Source: Daphnia carinata
Lineage: Eukaryota; Arthropoda; Branchiopoda; Diplostraca; Daphniidae
DNA: 64,000 nucleotides
Assembly (NCBI RefSeq): GCF_022539665.2
Contig: NC_081340.1
Span: 3,224,001 to 3,288,000, forward strand
Reading direction: 5' to 3'
The stretch's first letter is position 1. Each line of letters opens with the position of its first letter. Shown in pieces: positions 39,701 through 54,014 of the stretch. A program made the position numbers and the translations under genes. The notes under the pieces are model-generated. The model was not told the DNA's origin, searched no databases, and saw nothing but the letters and a program-made list of their open reading frames with translations.

Positions 39701-42700
39701 ATCCACCTATTGTGACCGGACAATGGCTGAGTGTGTACATCTTTACAGCCCATAGACCGGAAATCAATCGGGAAAAAGAAAAGCTCCGAAAATCGAGACA
39801 CGTTCCATTTAGATGGAACAATTCTACGTAGGCCTGTATACATGATCTCTGGGCCTTGTTTGCGTTTTGATCGTTATCACGGGCATTATAGGCCTATATT
39901 CTTAGATAGATATATATAAATAATATGAGGCTTAACTGTACGTTTGTTATGTGTCGAGTATCATCATACGCTTTAGAGATTATTCTCTCTCTCTCTCCCC
40001 ACAGCATTTTCTAGACCCAACCGCATTCAGTTCAATGGTGAGTGTCACTCGTCGGGGTGCCGGGGTTGCTGGTATTCGACATTTCAATAGTTTTTCTTTT
40101 TTTTTTTTTTTTTTTTTTTTGAAAGCCGACCAGGTCAAACAAAAAAAGCCGTTTTCTCTGTTTTTCTTTTGTGGCAAATGAGTAAATAGCCCAGCGGGAA
40201 CGATCTCTCAGATGTTGCGGGAACACACACGCATTTCGGGCTGTGGAGAGGGGGAAAAAAATTTGTGTGGGAAGCTGTTGCATCTCCGCAGTGCGATGCT
40301 GTGACATGGAACGTATCTCACGTCGGCTTCCTTTCTTTTTTTCCTTCTGGGCGGATAGGAAATGTGCTAATTGGTGGCCGCAGTCCTTTTTGTGGGCAGA
40401 TGACCTCCACGTCGGGCCGCCGTTCGCCCTTCTAAATATTTCTTGATCAACAAAACGAAGCGGCGGACGCGACGACAGCGATGGCGGCGAGACGACGCCC
40501 GTTCGTCTAAATAGTATACACGAAGTGTAAGAGCCCTTCGTTCATCGTCGATCTAATGATGGCTCGACAAGTCGGCAGGAAAACACATCCACAGGAAGCG
40601 AAAACGTCACGTCCAAATTGTTTTGTCTTGTTGGCAGCTTAACGTTTTCATTTTCGTAAGCAGATTGATCTAAAAAACAAAAGACGCACAACAACACATC
40701 GAAAAATAAAAAGAGGAGCTACTTGGAAATGTTAATTATTAGCAGAAAAAAAAAAAATAAAATAAAAAACAAAAGAACTAACAGAACAAAAAACAAAAAA
40801 AGCTTTGCAACTTCTTTGGAAGTTGTGCTCTTGTGTGTTGTTTGTTTCGTCGCTGAACGATTTGATCTAAACGGACACGCCGCCGGATTTAACGAACGTG
40901 TCAAATGTGGATGCGGACTTGTGATGGCGTGCGAGACAACAAAAAGAGAAATATCTTACATATATTTTTTTTAAATTTATATTTTCCCTTCAAGAAGCCC
41001 AGACGAATGTTCTGCTTGCACTAACGCGTCCGGTTAGTAACGAGACGTCATCAGATATACGAGTTATTTTTTTTTTTTTTTTTGTCGTCTCTCCCTTTTG
41101 TTTTACTTCGCTTTGTATTTATATTGTGAAAATGCTATGCTTTTGCCGTCGATGACTTCAATTGGGACATCCTCCCTTTGTGCGTATGTTTTGGCCCCAG
41201 CTCCTCTTCTTTTTTTTTTTTGCGGCGATCAGCCCTATACACAAGGGGTCGGGAGAGAGAGAGAGCTGGAAAGCGCGTTAGCCCGTGCACGGTAGATATA
41301 GGACCCGCACGGTTTGATGCGCCACATCCTCATTAGCTTCGTTGCGCGACTTGTCTCGATTGGTGAACACTAACTCATTCGACATAGACCAACGCCGGTC
41401 GCCCCGTCATCAAAACCCTGCTTTCTGTTTTCTCCACTCCTGATCGAATGGGATTCAAACATTTCATCTCGCTCAATAAAGACGAAAACAAATCAGCCCG
41501 TATTCATTTGTACATTTATTTTGTTTAAGCGTCCGAAGCCGAAAGCGGCTAGTAATCGCATCAATGTCCTTGTCCAAAGTGCTGCTTTATGCGGTACATT
41601 GAAAGAATAAGATTTAAAGTCAATTTCACTAGTTAAATTACTCGAGAGCGTGTTAAGTAATTGAGCCTGAAGGCACGTGAGTTTTGTTGGGCGATTATGG
41701 GATCTCTAAATCAGTAATAATCATCGTTAGAAGATGTTGCGGGAGTTCACTTCCTTCAGCGGAATAAGTTTTCTTTTTTCTAGGACGATGCATTAATGAC
41801 GAGTTATTACTGCGCAAACGCCAACTGCCGGCATGCGTGCACGAGTAGAAATCAGGATAACCGCCACCACCGATAATCATGCGCAAAAAAAGAAGGAGAG
41901 CCGAGATAATGGAGATGACAATTTATGGCAGTTGCGTTTCATTCGGACTGGCTTCGGTGCCTGCTGTCGCATTGGCGGTGAGAAACAGTAGTGCTACGTT
42001 GGTCACCTTCAGGTCATTGTAACTATGTTTTTGTTTTTTTTTCAAATTAATATTTCGGCTATAGATTTGTTCTCAACATGAATGAGGGGTTGAAATCAAT
42101 GTAATACACTGATCGGATTTAATGACACAGTGGACGAAGGCGGGTGGCGAAGTCCGGGTGGCATAATTGGGGAAAAACAGGCGGTCACGTGTCCGTGTTA
42201 TTCAGCCTTGTAACAACTGAATAATCATATAATTTTATAGAATAGATATTATGTGCTACATTCACAGTCGATGGCAAGAGTTACACAGCAAACAGAGACC
42301 CTCTACGTGTGTATAACAGCCTGAGCGCTAATGAGGAAGCTGTCGATTTCGTGTATACACACGGTATGAGATCCAACTCCGCCCTCCTCCCCATCGGAAA
42401 AACACACACACATGCAGCAATAAATACGACAGGCAACAAAAGAATCATTGCGGGGTATGAAAACGAGAGAATGGACGAAGAAATAATATAGGGGAGTGTC
42501 CCCCCCCTCCCCCCCCGCTGCTCTCTTTTCACGTACAGACGACACTGAGTTATACAATGCTACACGTATTCGGTATATGTCTAACACGTTTTTAGCCAAA
42601 AGAATAAAAAGAAAAATGCTGAATTCACGCATTGCATGGGCTTCCTAGCTTACCTTCATATACGGGCCTGGGTTTGCTATTTTTTTTTGTATTCACCCTT

Positions 42701-45700
42701 TCAATCGATGCCCATCAATCCGATAAATATGGGGTCTGACTTTTTTTTCGGGGTGTGCTATGAGTACAATACTTTTTGTATGTGTGTGTGTGCGCGCTTA
42801 GAAAAGAAAATATGAGTGTGTTATTACACGCATAGTAATATGGTACGTTACATAAATGCATGTACAGATATCAGTGGGTGGTATGTTTCTTTTTTTTTTT
42901 TTTTTTTTTAAAAATCCTCTTTAACGCAACAGCTTTAGATTTGAACAGCAATATTTAAAAGTGTAGGGCTGTTTGATGAATTTGAATGAAGTTGAATTTA
43001 GTAGACTGATGCTGTCACGAGTTTTGTAACCAAAACTCTTTACCAAAAGATCTTTTTTAACGGTTTGGATTGTGTGGAGAACACCATTGCTGATCCTTGT
43101 TTCGTATAGGCATTAAAAATAAAGAACTATAGTTGAATCAAATCTTGTGCTCAATGCTTACACCGACGCCACTATCTCACCATTTTCAAACGCTCGAGAA
43201 ATGTTTCATCATTTAACAAAGAATGATTTAAAGTGTTTCGTAACATAACCGTAAGTTTTTCAAACGAAAATACACCGTCGGCAAACAGCAGGGGAAAAAT
43301 AGTTTGAGGGACGTGAACGAGTCGAACCCGTTTATTTGTTGGAGGAAGCTCTCCACAATTTTTTTTACAGACAAATAATCGAGAGAAAAGAAAGAAAAAA
43401 AATAAAGAATTATACTAAACCCTTTAACCGTGAATCAAAGGAGGCTAATCGTTCCCGTCTGCCAATCAAAAACTTGAAGGTTAAAGAGCACGGACGAAGG
43501 AAACAAACAAAACTATAAAAGAGGACCGACGAGTTTTCGTCTTGTTAGTCTATTAAGTGTACACTAGATTTTTATTATTTACTTTATTAACGTTGTTCCA
43601 GGCACACACAGAGAGAACCCCTTTATCGGCGCAGACGTTGGGCGCGTTGGCGGACATCAATGGAATTTTGTTCGAGTGTTGGGATCCTCCTCAATTGGCC
43701 TATTGTATGCAAACGGAAGGAAAACTTAGGAGAAGGGAGAAAAGAGATGGGTGTCTGTTGTTGTTGTATTGTGTCTTCAAATGGAATCTCTTTGTATAGT
43801 TTATATACGCACAGCTTTGATTCAATCCTTTTTTTTTTTTTTTTTGTTCCAGGTCTTTGTTGTTTGTTTCTCCTTGATGCTGTTGCGAAAAATGCTATTG
43901 GAATCCGGAGGCCTGGCGTCCCGGAGGCCCACGATTCTATAGGCCTACAAACTGAGTTTAACATCACAAACAAAATCCTAGAGGCCTATATAAAAAAAAA
44001 CGAAATAAAGAAGAGAATAACAAGAAAGGAAAAAACGTTTCACGCGACCGATGGGGTTTCTGTTGTTGTCAAAGCACGAGATCTATTGTTGTAAACGTTG
44101 CGCGAGCGATCGACAAGAGCACTCGACTTGGCATCTTCAAGCCACACAAAGAATTGGAGCATCAAAAAAAGCAGCCCCCAATGATGAAAAAGACGACAGA
44201 TCAGCCCCATTTTTTGCATAGACAAGCCCGTTTTTTTTCTTTGTCAGTTGTAGGAAATCAGAGCGGGTCGGTACAGCATAAGGCACGAGGCAAAAAAAAG
44301 GGGGGGGGGGACCCGGGCATCAAGATGCCAATGCTGGTAGCTCTTGTGCCATATATTTATATATATATATAAGATATACGCCTTCAAGAAAGAAAGAAAG
44401 AAGAAGCTTTTGTGTGTGTGTGTGTGTGTGGTTGGCTCTCTTCTTCCTTTGTGGTACGTTCTGCCGTGTGTATATACACGTCGCTGCCATTGTGTGACCA
44501 ACATCGCGTGAGGAGTGGGCACGTGAAGAGCAGCGAATCAGAGAAAAAAAAAAACGCATGAGGGGGGAATGCTTGTGATCCGATTTTTTCTTTTTTTTTT
44601 TTTTACTCCAAAACACGCCGATAACTTTGGACCCTGGTAAAACGCAGCCCTCTTGAACGCTACCAGCACAGCAGTAAAAAACGTCCAGCTTTTGATGATG
44701 ATGCTCTAATATTGTACCCACTTGGTTATGGGCTCCATGTATTATGTCAAACAATAGTACAGCTATCGCGCTGCCAATAAAAAGAGCCTGACAATGGTTC
44801 ATCGTTGCGAGCCAAAGAATACCACTTTGGATCTTCTATTCTCTTTCAATTAAATGTAACGTATATGGAAAACGGTCAGCCCTCGTCCACAAGTAAAAAA
44901 AACATTATTTATCTGCGATTTATTTTCAATAATAAATACCCGCAGCGCGCGACCAATCAAATAGCTATGAGTCGATTAGAATCAAACAGAGATACGATTG
45001 TTCGACATGTTGATGAATCAGTTTCCAATCGTTTTTTTTAGAAAAATACAAAGGACTATCGCGGTAGGATCTCTGCCCGGCAAGGGTGAGCAGCTTATCG
45101 TCAATGTCCGTCTATGTACATAAAAGAAAACCCTCTAAATCAGAATTGAAGAGGACATTTGATTATCGGTTAAGATAAAAACAAAAATGACACAAGTCGA
45201 CAACGGGGTCTGGTGGCTCTTCATGCATTCGCGCCAGAATTTTCAAACATAAAAAAGCTGTTGCCAACGTCATTTTAAAGAAAAACGGATAGATACGTTT
45301 ATTATTGGGTCCAACATTGAGTGGTAAGCTGCAACCAACAAAAACAGCCCCCACATTCAACGTATATTAATCTGCAGAGAAGATCGGAAACATGGTGGCA
45401 GTGGGGGGAGTTATTGGAGGACACGCGTTCACATCGCCTTCCTTCCCGATCCTTGTGTGTAAACCCCTCCAACCGCCTCCTCCCACAACCCGCATCATTC
45501 GGTTCGATAATCGAGTGGGCTTGGCAATCCATTCTTTTCAATCCCGGTATGTTCTTTATATTTTCGCTTATTTATTTTTTTTTATTGTTAAAATAAGGAT
45601 TGGAAAATAAACAAGGGTCCCTTACTTTTTGCTTGATTTAATTTCACAGTTCAACCCCCCCCTCCACCCTTTCTTCCGATTTTAGCCACCCCTTTTAGTC

Positions 45701-48700
45701 GCTTCCCGTTTGAAAAAATGTTTAAAAAACGTAAGGTTGTTTTGATAATTTTCTTGTATTTTTTTTTTTTCCTCTCTCTTTGACTGTGTCTGTGTAAAAG
45801 AGTTGTATGCTGATCGGCAAATAAACAAACCGCCAAAGGTTGTTTCAGTTGTTTTCCTGTCGGTGCGCAAAAAAAAAGGGGCGGTCGTTGCAGCTGTTCC
45901 TTCCTCCCCGTTTTCAAGCCCAAAAAAAAAAAGGGAATAAAAACAACAACAAAAGAAATGAGAAACAGACAAAACAACACGGAAAGATAACAAATAGCTG
46001 AATGACCAGCGGGAAACAAACGTATGCCATATATTTATAAATATATACATATACCGTAGACAGCTTTAAAAATGTATATCCACATATACGTACATGGTTG
46101 TATAATTATATAGAGACAGCTTAAATACATCACGCAAATACCAGTTCCAAGTGTTTTGAAATACGCGGCCAGTTCATCATTCACGGTCGCGTATAACAGA
46201 ATAAAGAGCTCGCTCATTTCCATTAAGGACATCAGCCGCCAGAACGAAATATAACAAACTACGTCTCTTCCCATGTGTGTGTGTGTGTGTCTGTGTGACT
46301 ATTAGTCCATCCATTCGTTATGTTCTTTCATTTGTTTTTGAAAAACATTTTTCACCCTCGCTTTTAGTCGTGTCTAATGTCGCCGTATATAAATGGTTGT
46401 CAATTAAAACCATCTGCCTTCTAAAAAAAAAAGATGTGATGAATTGAAAAACGGTGCCGCATTAACAGAGCCGTAAACGCAACGCAGTGCATATATACAT
46501 ATAGAGGAAATGGCAATTGAACGAGTCATCATAATGAGCAAAAGCAACGTCCCACACAAGACCTTCGACGTCTCTTTCAATTGAACAACGCGAACGATTA
46601 ATAAGAGGCGTCCCCTTGCTCGCACGACCAGCACGTTACGTGCCATTTTACAAGTACGTTTTGAAATGAGAGACAATCAAAAGCAGCCAATGAAAAAAAA
46701 TAAATAGGGTGCAGTCAGTAAAGCTAAAATCACGTCATATACGTAGACGGTGGATACAATTTAAAATAAAAACATTTGGATGGTGCTGGAACGTTGCGGG
46801 GCGGAATAGAAAACGGGAAAGGGAGAGGAGAATTAAAGGCGGAGTGTTGGATACAGGCCAGCAAGTGGCGTAGAAACGAAGCTCATTTTACCGAGCGTGG
46901 TGAAAGGGTTGACATTCATATTCAAATGATCATTTAAGGCGTTCTCATTGGCAGCATTTTTTTTTTTTATATTTTAACAGCACATCCTGGCTCGCGGTGC
47001 CGGGTTGTATGTACACTGCAGGGCTCGACCATTTGGCAGCCGCCATATTTCTCCTGTGCGTTTCCCGCTGAGGCGGTGACGGCCCTCAAAGCGGAGCCCC
47101 CTGCGCGCCTTGAAAAAGTCGTGTCCCGGCCCAGCGTATACGTACAATCTATATGTGTATGTGTGTGTGTATGTGTAGATGTGTGTATGTGTGTGTGTAT
47201 ACGTAACGACCGCGCGCGGCGCTAAAGCTGAGAGAACAGGTGTGCGATAGAGCTTCATATCCTTCGCCTCCTCATCTTCCTTACTCACCAACCCCCCTGG
47301 GCGCGCGAAATAAAATAAAATGAAATAAAAATAAAATCGAGAGAGAAAGAAGAAAAAAGAAATAAAAACTATTTTTTTTTTCTTTTTTTACTGTGGCCAA
47401 CATTCCTCCATCCTGAACACTTGCGACTACCGTGGCAACGCGGCCGCGTTATTTCTCCTTTTTTTTTCTTTTAATTTTTGTGTTGTGTCCCTTTTTTTTC
47501 GACGTACACGGCCCAGGTGAGAACCATTTCAGTCGCGCATTAGTAGGTATATGTGTGTATGTGTGTGTGTGTGTACATATTTAAAAACCACCGCGTGTCG
47601 TAATCATCGGAATAATCGCTCGGGGCTATCTATTAGTCCTCTACAAGACCACGACCGCTAATGCTTTTCTCTCAATTCGAAGTTTCTTTCTTTCTCTCTT
47701 TCTTTTTTTTAAATGCACTTTTTTTATTGTTATGATTATTATTCTTTTTTCTATTCAGTCCCTCCTCGCTTTTGTTGGTGGGGTTGGGCGGAAAAAAGGT
47801 GGTGATAGCGTTTTCATGTTCAGTGACATTAACAAGTGTTGTACATGTAACGCGGACCAGTCAAACAATATCCAGCTGGCCGCAACGCTCTTGGAATGCC
47901 GCATCGTCATGTTGGCTTTCATTTAGCCAGAGAGGACGATGATTGGCTCACTCGAAAAAAACAAAAACAAAAAGAAACAATCGAGTAGGAATAAAAAAGA
48001 GAGTTAATTGAATCGTATTGGTGCTGTGTATGGGAAGACGGGCGCAAAGGACTGTCGTCACAATAAATGCTAAATAAATAATAAGAAAACAAAAAGCGAT
48101 GTGACGAATGGTTTCCGAGAGTCGTGTTACGTTTAACCGCAAAGAGGAATCCTCTTCTACGCACTGCTTGATGTCGTGGCTGCGTTCTCATTAGCGCGAC
48201 GACAAAGCCCCGCTTTAAAAAAACAAAAATCAATGACCGACGACTGTGTGATGTGTTTATTTGTAAGAAAATCGGTGGGACAAGAAGCGAAGCGCAACGG
48301 GGAAATTGTGTTTGAACTAAAAAAATGAAAACGGGGACGCGAAAAACACGGTCGCTCCATCGTGAACGCTGGAAAAGTCTAGCGGCACGCGAGGTAATTT
48401 CGGCCATTTTCATTAACGCCAACCCGTTGTGGATACGTACGATTATTTTATTTATATATATACTGTATATATTTTGCTAGTCAGTTGGGTTCGGCAAAAA
48501 AGAGAGACCCCGGGGCGTCTCCGATGATTGCAGCCATTCTCTTGTAGAAGAAGAAAAAAAGAGAGAAAGAAACGATGGGCTATACATTAACGTAATCGTA
48601 TTCGAAATGTGTACGCTAGACGTAGAATGGCGTTTGCAAACAGCCGTGCCAATGTTGCCAGTCGATCGCTTGGCTTTTTTTTTTCGCACGCGTGTAAAAT

Positions 48701-51700
48701 AGACACGGCGTTTAACGGCACGAAGGCCATAATCAATAACTGAAGTAAATAACAAAAAAAAAAAAAAAAAGGAAAAGAGAGAAAGATGGTACAAATCGTC
48801 TCGGGTTTAACCCGGTAGGCGGAGCTTTCACGATCTTTTAAAGCTCGTTGATTTGGTTTTAAAGAAAGAAAGGAGAATAAACGCATATCATTCAGCGTGA
48901 ATGTGGTGGAACTATCTAGTGTGTGTAATCTGATGATGAGGTTAAAGATGAACGCTAACTTTAGCTACCGGCAGTTGATTATTATTTCTTTTTTTTTTTC
49001 TTTCCTCCCCGCTTTTACGTCAGTCCGCATCCAATCGAAGCCAATTAGTTCTGGTGATTCATTAGCCAGGCGGACCTTACGATCGCAGGTCAGGAGAAGT
49101 GGGTAGGAAAAAGAAAAGGAAAAAATAAACATGTCTCCGCTTGCAGACATGTTCGATGATGGCAAAGTGGCTTATTAATGTCGGCAGAAGTCGCGTCTAG
49201 AGTTATATACACGCGTCCCCTCACTATTTTTTTTAACGTGCCCTCACGTTTTGGGACGGCTCCCTAGACCAAAAAATATGATGAAAGGAGCGAGAAAACG
49301 ATCGTTTTTTTTTAAATGTTATTTATTATGTATATATATATAGACTAAACTCTCATACATACACTAGTACATTATATGTGAAAGCCGCTTGCATAGAGAG
49401 GACGGGACTTTATATAAAAATAGAGGGGCGGTTTTCTTGCCTTTCGCTGTTGGTTACATTTTTGCTATCAATTGATTCAATCAAGCCACCATCACGAACC
49501 GACCGCGGGTTCTCTCTCCGTCGTCTCCTTTTTTTTTTTCATCCTCAATGGGTTCTCGTTACGTGTTTGTGTGTCGCAAATAACTCGGAAAAAAAGGGTC
49601 GAAAGGAGGGCAGATTTACAGTGAGGTTCTCCCGCGAGCTGCTTTACCCCTTCCTATATCGTTAAAAAGAAAAAAAACAAACTGTTTCGTGCCTTTGATA
49701 TACACTAGCAAACATTATGGGAGGGGGTGAATGAAGACTAGTCGAATTTGCATCAAGGGCTTTTGCAACAAAAACAATAACAAAAGCTGTTTGTTTTTTT
49801 ACCCCAACTTTTCTAGCGATTCCGCACAAACCCTCACCTCCGTTGTTTCCCCTCTTTTTCTCAATGCTCTCTCCGTCAGGGACGTGTTGAAGTAGCTTCC
49901 ACCTCCAGCAGCTCTTCAAATGCGATGTCGTCTGTCATCCGTCTCCTCTTTTCTTTCTTTTTCTTTTTTTTTTTTTTTTTAACTTAATTCATCCGGTCGG
50001 TACTCGATCTCCTCCTGGCTGGCAGTTTGGGTCCGTGTGTTTTTCAGCATTTTCGGCCACATTTGCATACGTCGTGGGGTTATATGGACCTGATTTTAGC
50101 GATGAGGGCTTCCCAAATTGAATTGATTTTGCTTAGTCGGGTTATAGCTGAGCTTCTGTCACCTCTTTGATATTCAACATTGCAAGTGCGGCGGACGCCA
50201 AACGTACTCAAAAGACTTCACACCCGAGATCAGAAATTAGGGGAAAAAAAAGAACGGGTTGTTTCTTCGTACTTTGAATAAGGTACTACAAACACCGACA
50301 GAGGTTCTTTCAGCTTTTTTGATTCGTCCTTTTCACTTGGCTGCAGACACAAGAGTTTTTATTTGAATGCTAATCAAGTAGCTCTTGGTTACGTCACAGT
50401 GAAAGGGGGGCGTTTGCATCATCGACCAACCAATGTCCACGCATCTGTGTGACTTCGTACAACATTTGTCGACAAACGGTTGACAAAGATTGACGTGCTC
50501 TACCATAGATCGAGACGATAGATTGTCGCATCCACTTTCCAAGTCTCCGAACCCAAATGATAAAGGGCGGCAAGCGGACGAGCGAAAGGATGTCGTGATT
50601 CTCGTTCACTTCATAAACGTCCGAATAAAAACATGTTTATACCTTGAATATGCCAAGTATTTTTTTTCTTTTAAGACGTGAAGGTCGTTTCAAATTTTTT
50701 TTGCCTGGATTGGCACAATTCTTTATTTTTTTTATTTTTTTAGTTCCTCTATTTTGTATTTGCTTTGCGGATGGCTCGCATTTGATCATCAGGCCTCTTA
50801 GCAATGAAAATATTCAAACCCCTCGCGCTTTGTATCGATGAGTAGCTTGGCCCCATACAAGATTCAGCAGGGGACAGAAGCTATAATATAAAAAAAAAAA
50901 AAAAAAAAAATTCAAGGTTCATTTTAGGATTGAGCCGCTTAGAGGTGGTCATCACGCGTCTGATTTGTAACAATAATATGGGATCGAGGAATATTATAAG
51001 ACTAACAAAACGGGCTCTATGTTTATTTGAGCTGACTGTGTGTGCTGTTTAGCATTGGGGGAGGGCCAAATGTTTGGGATCAAAGCCGGCTAATCCTAGC
51101 CATCACCTTTAGAAAATAGTTAGAGATACACAATCGACCTATATTTTTCCTGTGTATATACCTGAAAAAAAAGACGGACTGTCACCTTGGTAAGAAAGAA
51201 AGGAAAAAAAAACGGCTGGTGTGTTTTGTGTTTCTGCATCGGTGGCATAATGCGCAGCCGGCCTCCCTTTAAAAAAAAAAAGCCTTTCAGAACAAAACGA
51301 GATAGAGTACAAAAACTGGAAACTTCACATGGAAGCTTTCACAATGTCCTTCACACTTTTCGTTTCAGCTTCTCATGATGGCTGTATATACTATCTCTTC
51401 GATGCGACCCTGATCTTTTTCCTACGAAGGGAAATTCATTCAACCATCCGCCGATAATCCTCGGATAGACTTTACGTTTGTACACATACAGAGAAGGCTC
51501 GCTGTAGCCACACAGTGTATCCATATAATACGTGTACATAAGAAGGAGGAATTCTTGTAATTATGCTCAATCTTGACACGGCTCTGGGTAGAGTTCTCTT
51601 TTAAAAACTGGACTAGCTAGGCGTTTTTTTGAAGACATATCTAGAAAAGCGGAAATAATTCGGGCCTCTCTTTTTTATATTTTCATTCTGTGGCTTCACT

Positions 51701-53857
51701 CCTGACACTCCATTCCTGGCCCTTAACATTCCCTAATCAGGCTTCCGATCTTTTCGCCCTTCCATCTTGTTTCAAAAAGGGCGACCACCCACCTTTGCCA
51801 GAGGTATTCACTAGATATGGAGACACGCTATTTTTATTCCTTTCCGACCGGGTATGTATAAATAAATTTTTTTTTTTTTTAAAAAAAAGCCGATGCTATC
51901 AGGTACTTATAATCCCATCAACTCAATATAGAACTCGAAACGTGACGAGAAAAGAAAATAATAAATAAGCGGGACACATCAAGAGAAAACGGATAAATTC
52001 AGTGCGTTCTTTGTTGGCACTGCGAACGTCGAAGATTGGCAAGAGATGCGTAAGGTAAACACGCCCACATCTTGAAGAAGAGAAAAAAAAAATATTGATT
52101 TCTTTTTTTTTTATAGCAAACTTCAAAGGTTGAAGAAACACTTGAAGGAAAAGGCACGCAGAGTTATTGTTTAGTGAAACGAAAAGAATAAGCCAGGATA
52201 GTTGGCCTCCAAACAGATACATAAACTATAACAGCGAAAGGAATTGGCGCTCTTGGCAGATCCTTCTATTTTGTTAAAGAGATTGTTTGTTTACGAAAAT
52301 GCGCTGCATTCCATCCATCGTGGGATTGTTTTGATGATCCACTGCCTATTCGACGCATACCACAATTCCGCTGAGTGCGACGGGTGCGCACAAAGTCTCA
52401 GCCGCGATAACTGTCAACACCTCGTTCGAAGAAAACAAACTGTGTGTCTGTATTCTTCGTTAAAAGAAAAACGAATCGGCCAGTGCGTTTGAGAAACAGT
52501 GAAAAAAAAAAGGGGGACAAGGGATCGAATTCTCGGCTGCTCACTGGAGCACTTGCTTTTTCGCACGACTCTAAATTTTTCTCTTCCCCCATCGCAGAAG
52601 AAGTAGAAAGTAGAACTAGTGGGAAGTTTTTATAGAGTCGGACTTGAATCTGTTTCTCCTTTCAAACGTGATTTGGTTGAAATCACTTGGGATATTTGCT
52701 AGGGAGAGTCATTATCCGATAACATCATCAAAACCAACGTCCCCGGCTTTTGGTTTCATTTCAGTTACGCACGCAATAATATGGGATTGGCGGAGTGGGG
52801 AACTTTGATCGAATGACGAACGCCACAGCCACTCATCATAGATACGAGCTCGTTATCGTTCCAGGTGACAGTTTTTTTATTTACTGTCGTGCTAATCAAC
52901 GAGTGAAAAGTGAGATGCATTAAAAAAGAAGCGAGGGTTCCGAATGTCTAGAAATATTTTTCCTCCCTCTTTCAACGGGTATAATGATCGGCGCTTTGGG
53001 GAGTTAAAACAAAGTCGTCCGAACGAAAATTGTGCCATGTAAGCGGAGTTGCGTTACAGCGTCATCATCGCATTGCCCTGAGGAATATATACATAGGCAA
53101 GTCGGTACTCGTTACTTGAGGGTGTACACATAACGAGTAGAGGCGTCGGTTTGGGTAGCAATTATTTTGGTACATTTTTTGGCATGTCAAACGATCGTCG
53201 ATCTCCTTTTTTTTATTAAATATGAATTCTACCTTTTTCTGTGTGTGACGTGCCTAGTTTTCACACTATTTATGGAATCAACAAACCAAGATAAAGAAAA
53301 AAAATAGCTTGCTTTTATGGAATAGATTTTTAGAACGTGACAAACCTTGATATAGTTTTTAATGTAGTGAAAAAAGAAGACGCGTCAGGACGTCCGGTGG
53401 CACGAGATGACAAGGGCGGAAGAGGTCGTGTTTTGTTGTAATGCGGGCTCTTGATGAATGAAGAGGAACAATAATGTCCGGATATCAGATTATGCAGATA
53501 GATGGAAAAACACCGGATATTATTCACTTGAGAGGACTAAAGCAAAGGTCACACCGGAAATCAAGCGGAAGCTGATTCTTAAGCTTTGCCGACTCGTGCT
53601 GCATTGGTAATTGGCTGCTTAAGGTTACGATGGAAATGAAAGATTAGCGATACAGACCTGAATCGTATCATACCAACGCGTATGTCCTTTGCGTGAAAGA
53701 TAAACAAGCAACTTCATTGGCACATACCAATACGTTCGTCATGGTACGGAAATGCGCGTGTAATGATGACAGCAGTGAAAGTCAATAATTCAATCATGTG
53801 GGAGCACAAAAATTAGAGGATAACACAACGGAGAAATCAATTAGCTGTGTCAACTGT
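33754..53857. other. Gene-free stretch upstream of FoxG and left of the gene cluster
   Basis: Twenty kilobases without a supported gene. The first part is presumably the FoxG promoter region and 5' regulatory territory. Visible contents are a 14-base G run at 36522-36535, a 12-base C run at 37132-37143, TA and GT simple repeats near 39550, 44410 and 47150-47205, and TAGGCCTA at 39889 and 43940. Long A/T runs become less frequent to the right of about 50 kb. Frames of up to 200 codons (33937-34539, 47919-48422) have no recognisable domain and were rejected. Confidence 0.55.
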
Positions 53858-53863
53858 TTTATT
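53858..53863 (-). terminator. Candidate polyadenylation signal of the RING-WD40 gene
   Basis: AATAAA on the minus strand, about 150 bases past the stop codon at 54015. This is a normal 3' untranslated length for a compact genome. Confidence 0.45.
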
Positions 53864-54014
53864 CTTTCGATGCCGATCTAAATAAGAACAAAGAAAAATG
53901 CTATAAACTAACAAAGCCATCGTGTTTAGAAACGAACGTAATAAATGAAATAGCACTAGGCTGTATGTTCAGCAACCATAAAGGACCCTCCACTTCGGGC
54001 GTCTCGCTTTAAAA

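Noticed and set aside
43317-43350. Possible tRNA B box (GGTTCGACTCG on the minus strand)
   Set aside because: No A box at suitable spacing and no cloverleaf stems around it.
47919-48422. Minus-strand open frame of 167 codons
   Set aside because: No domain, irregular composition and no splice context; length alone is not convincing here.
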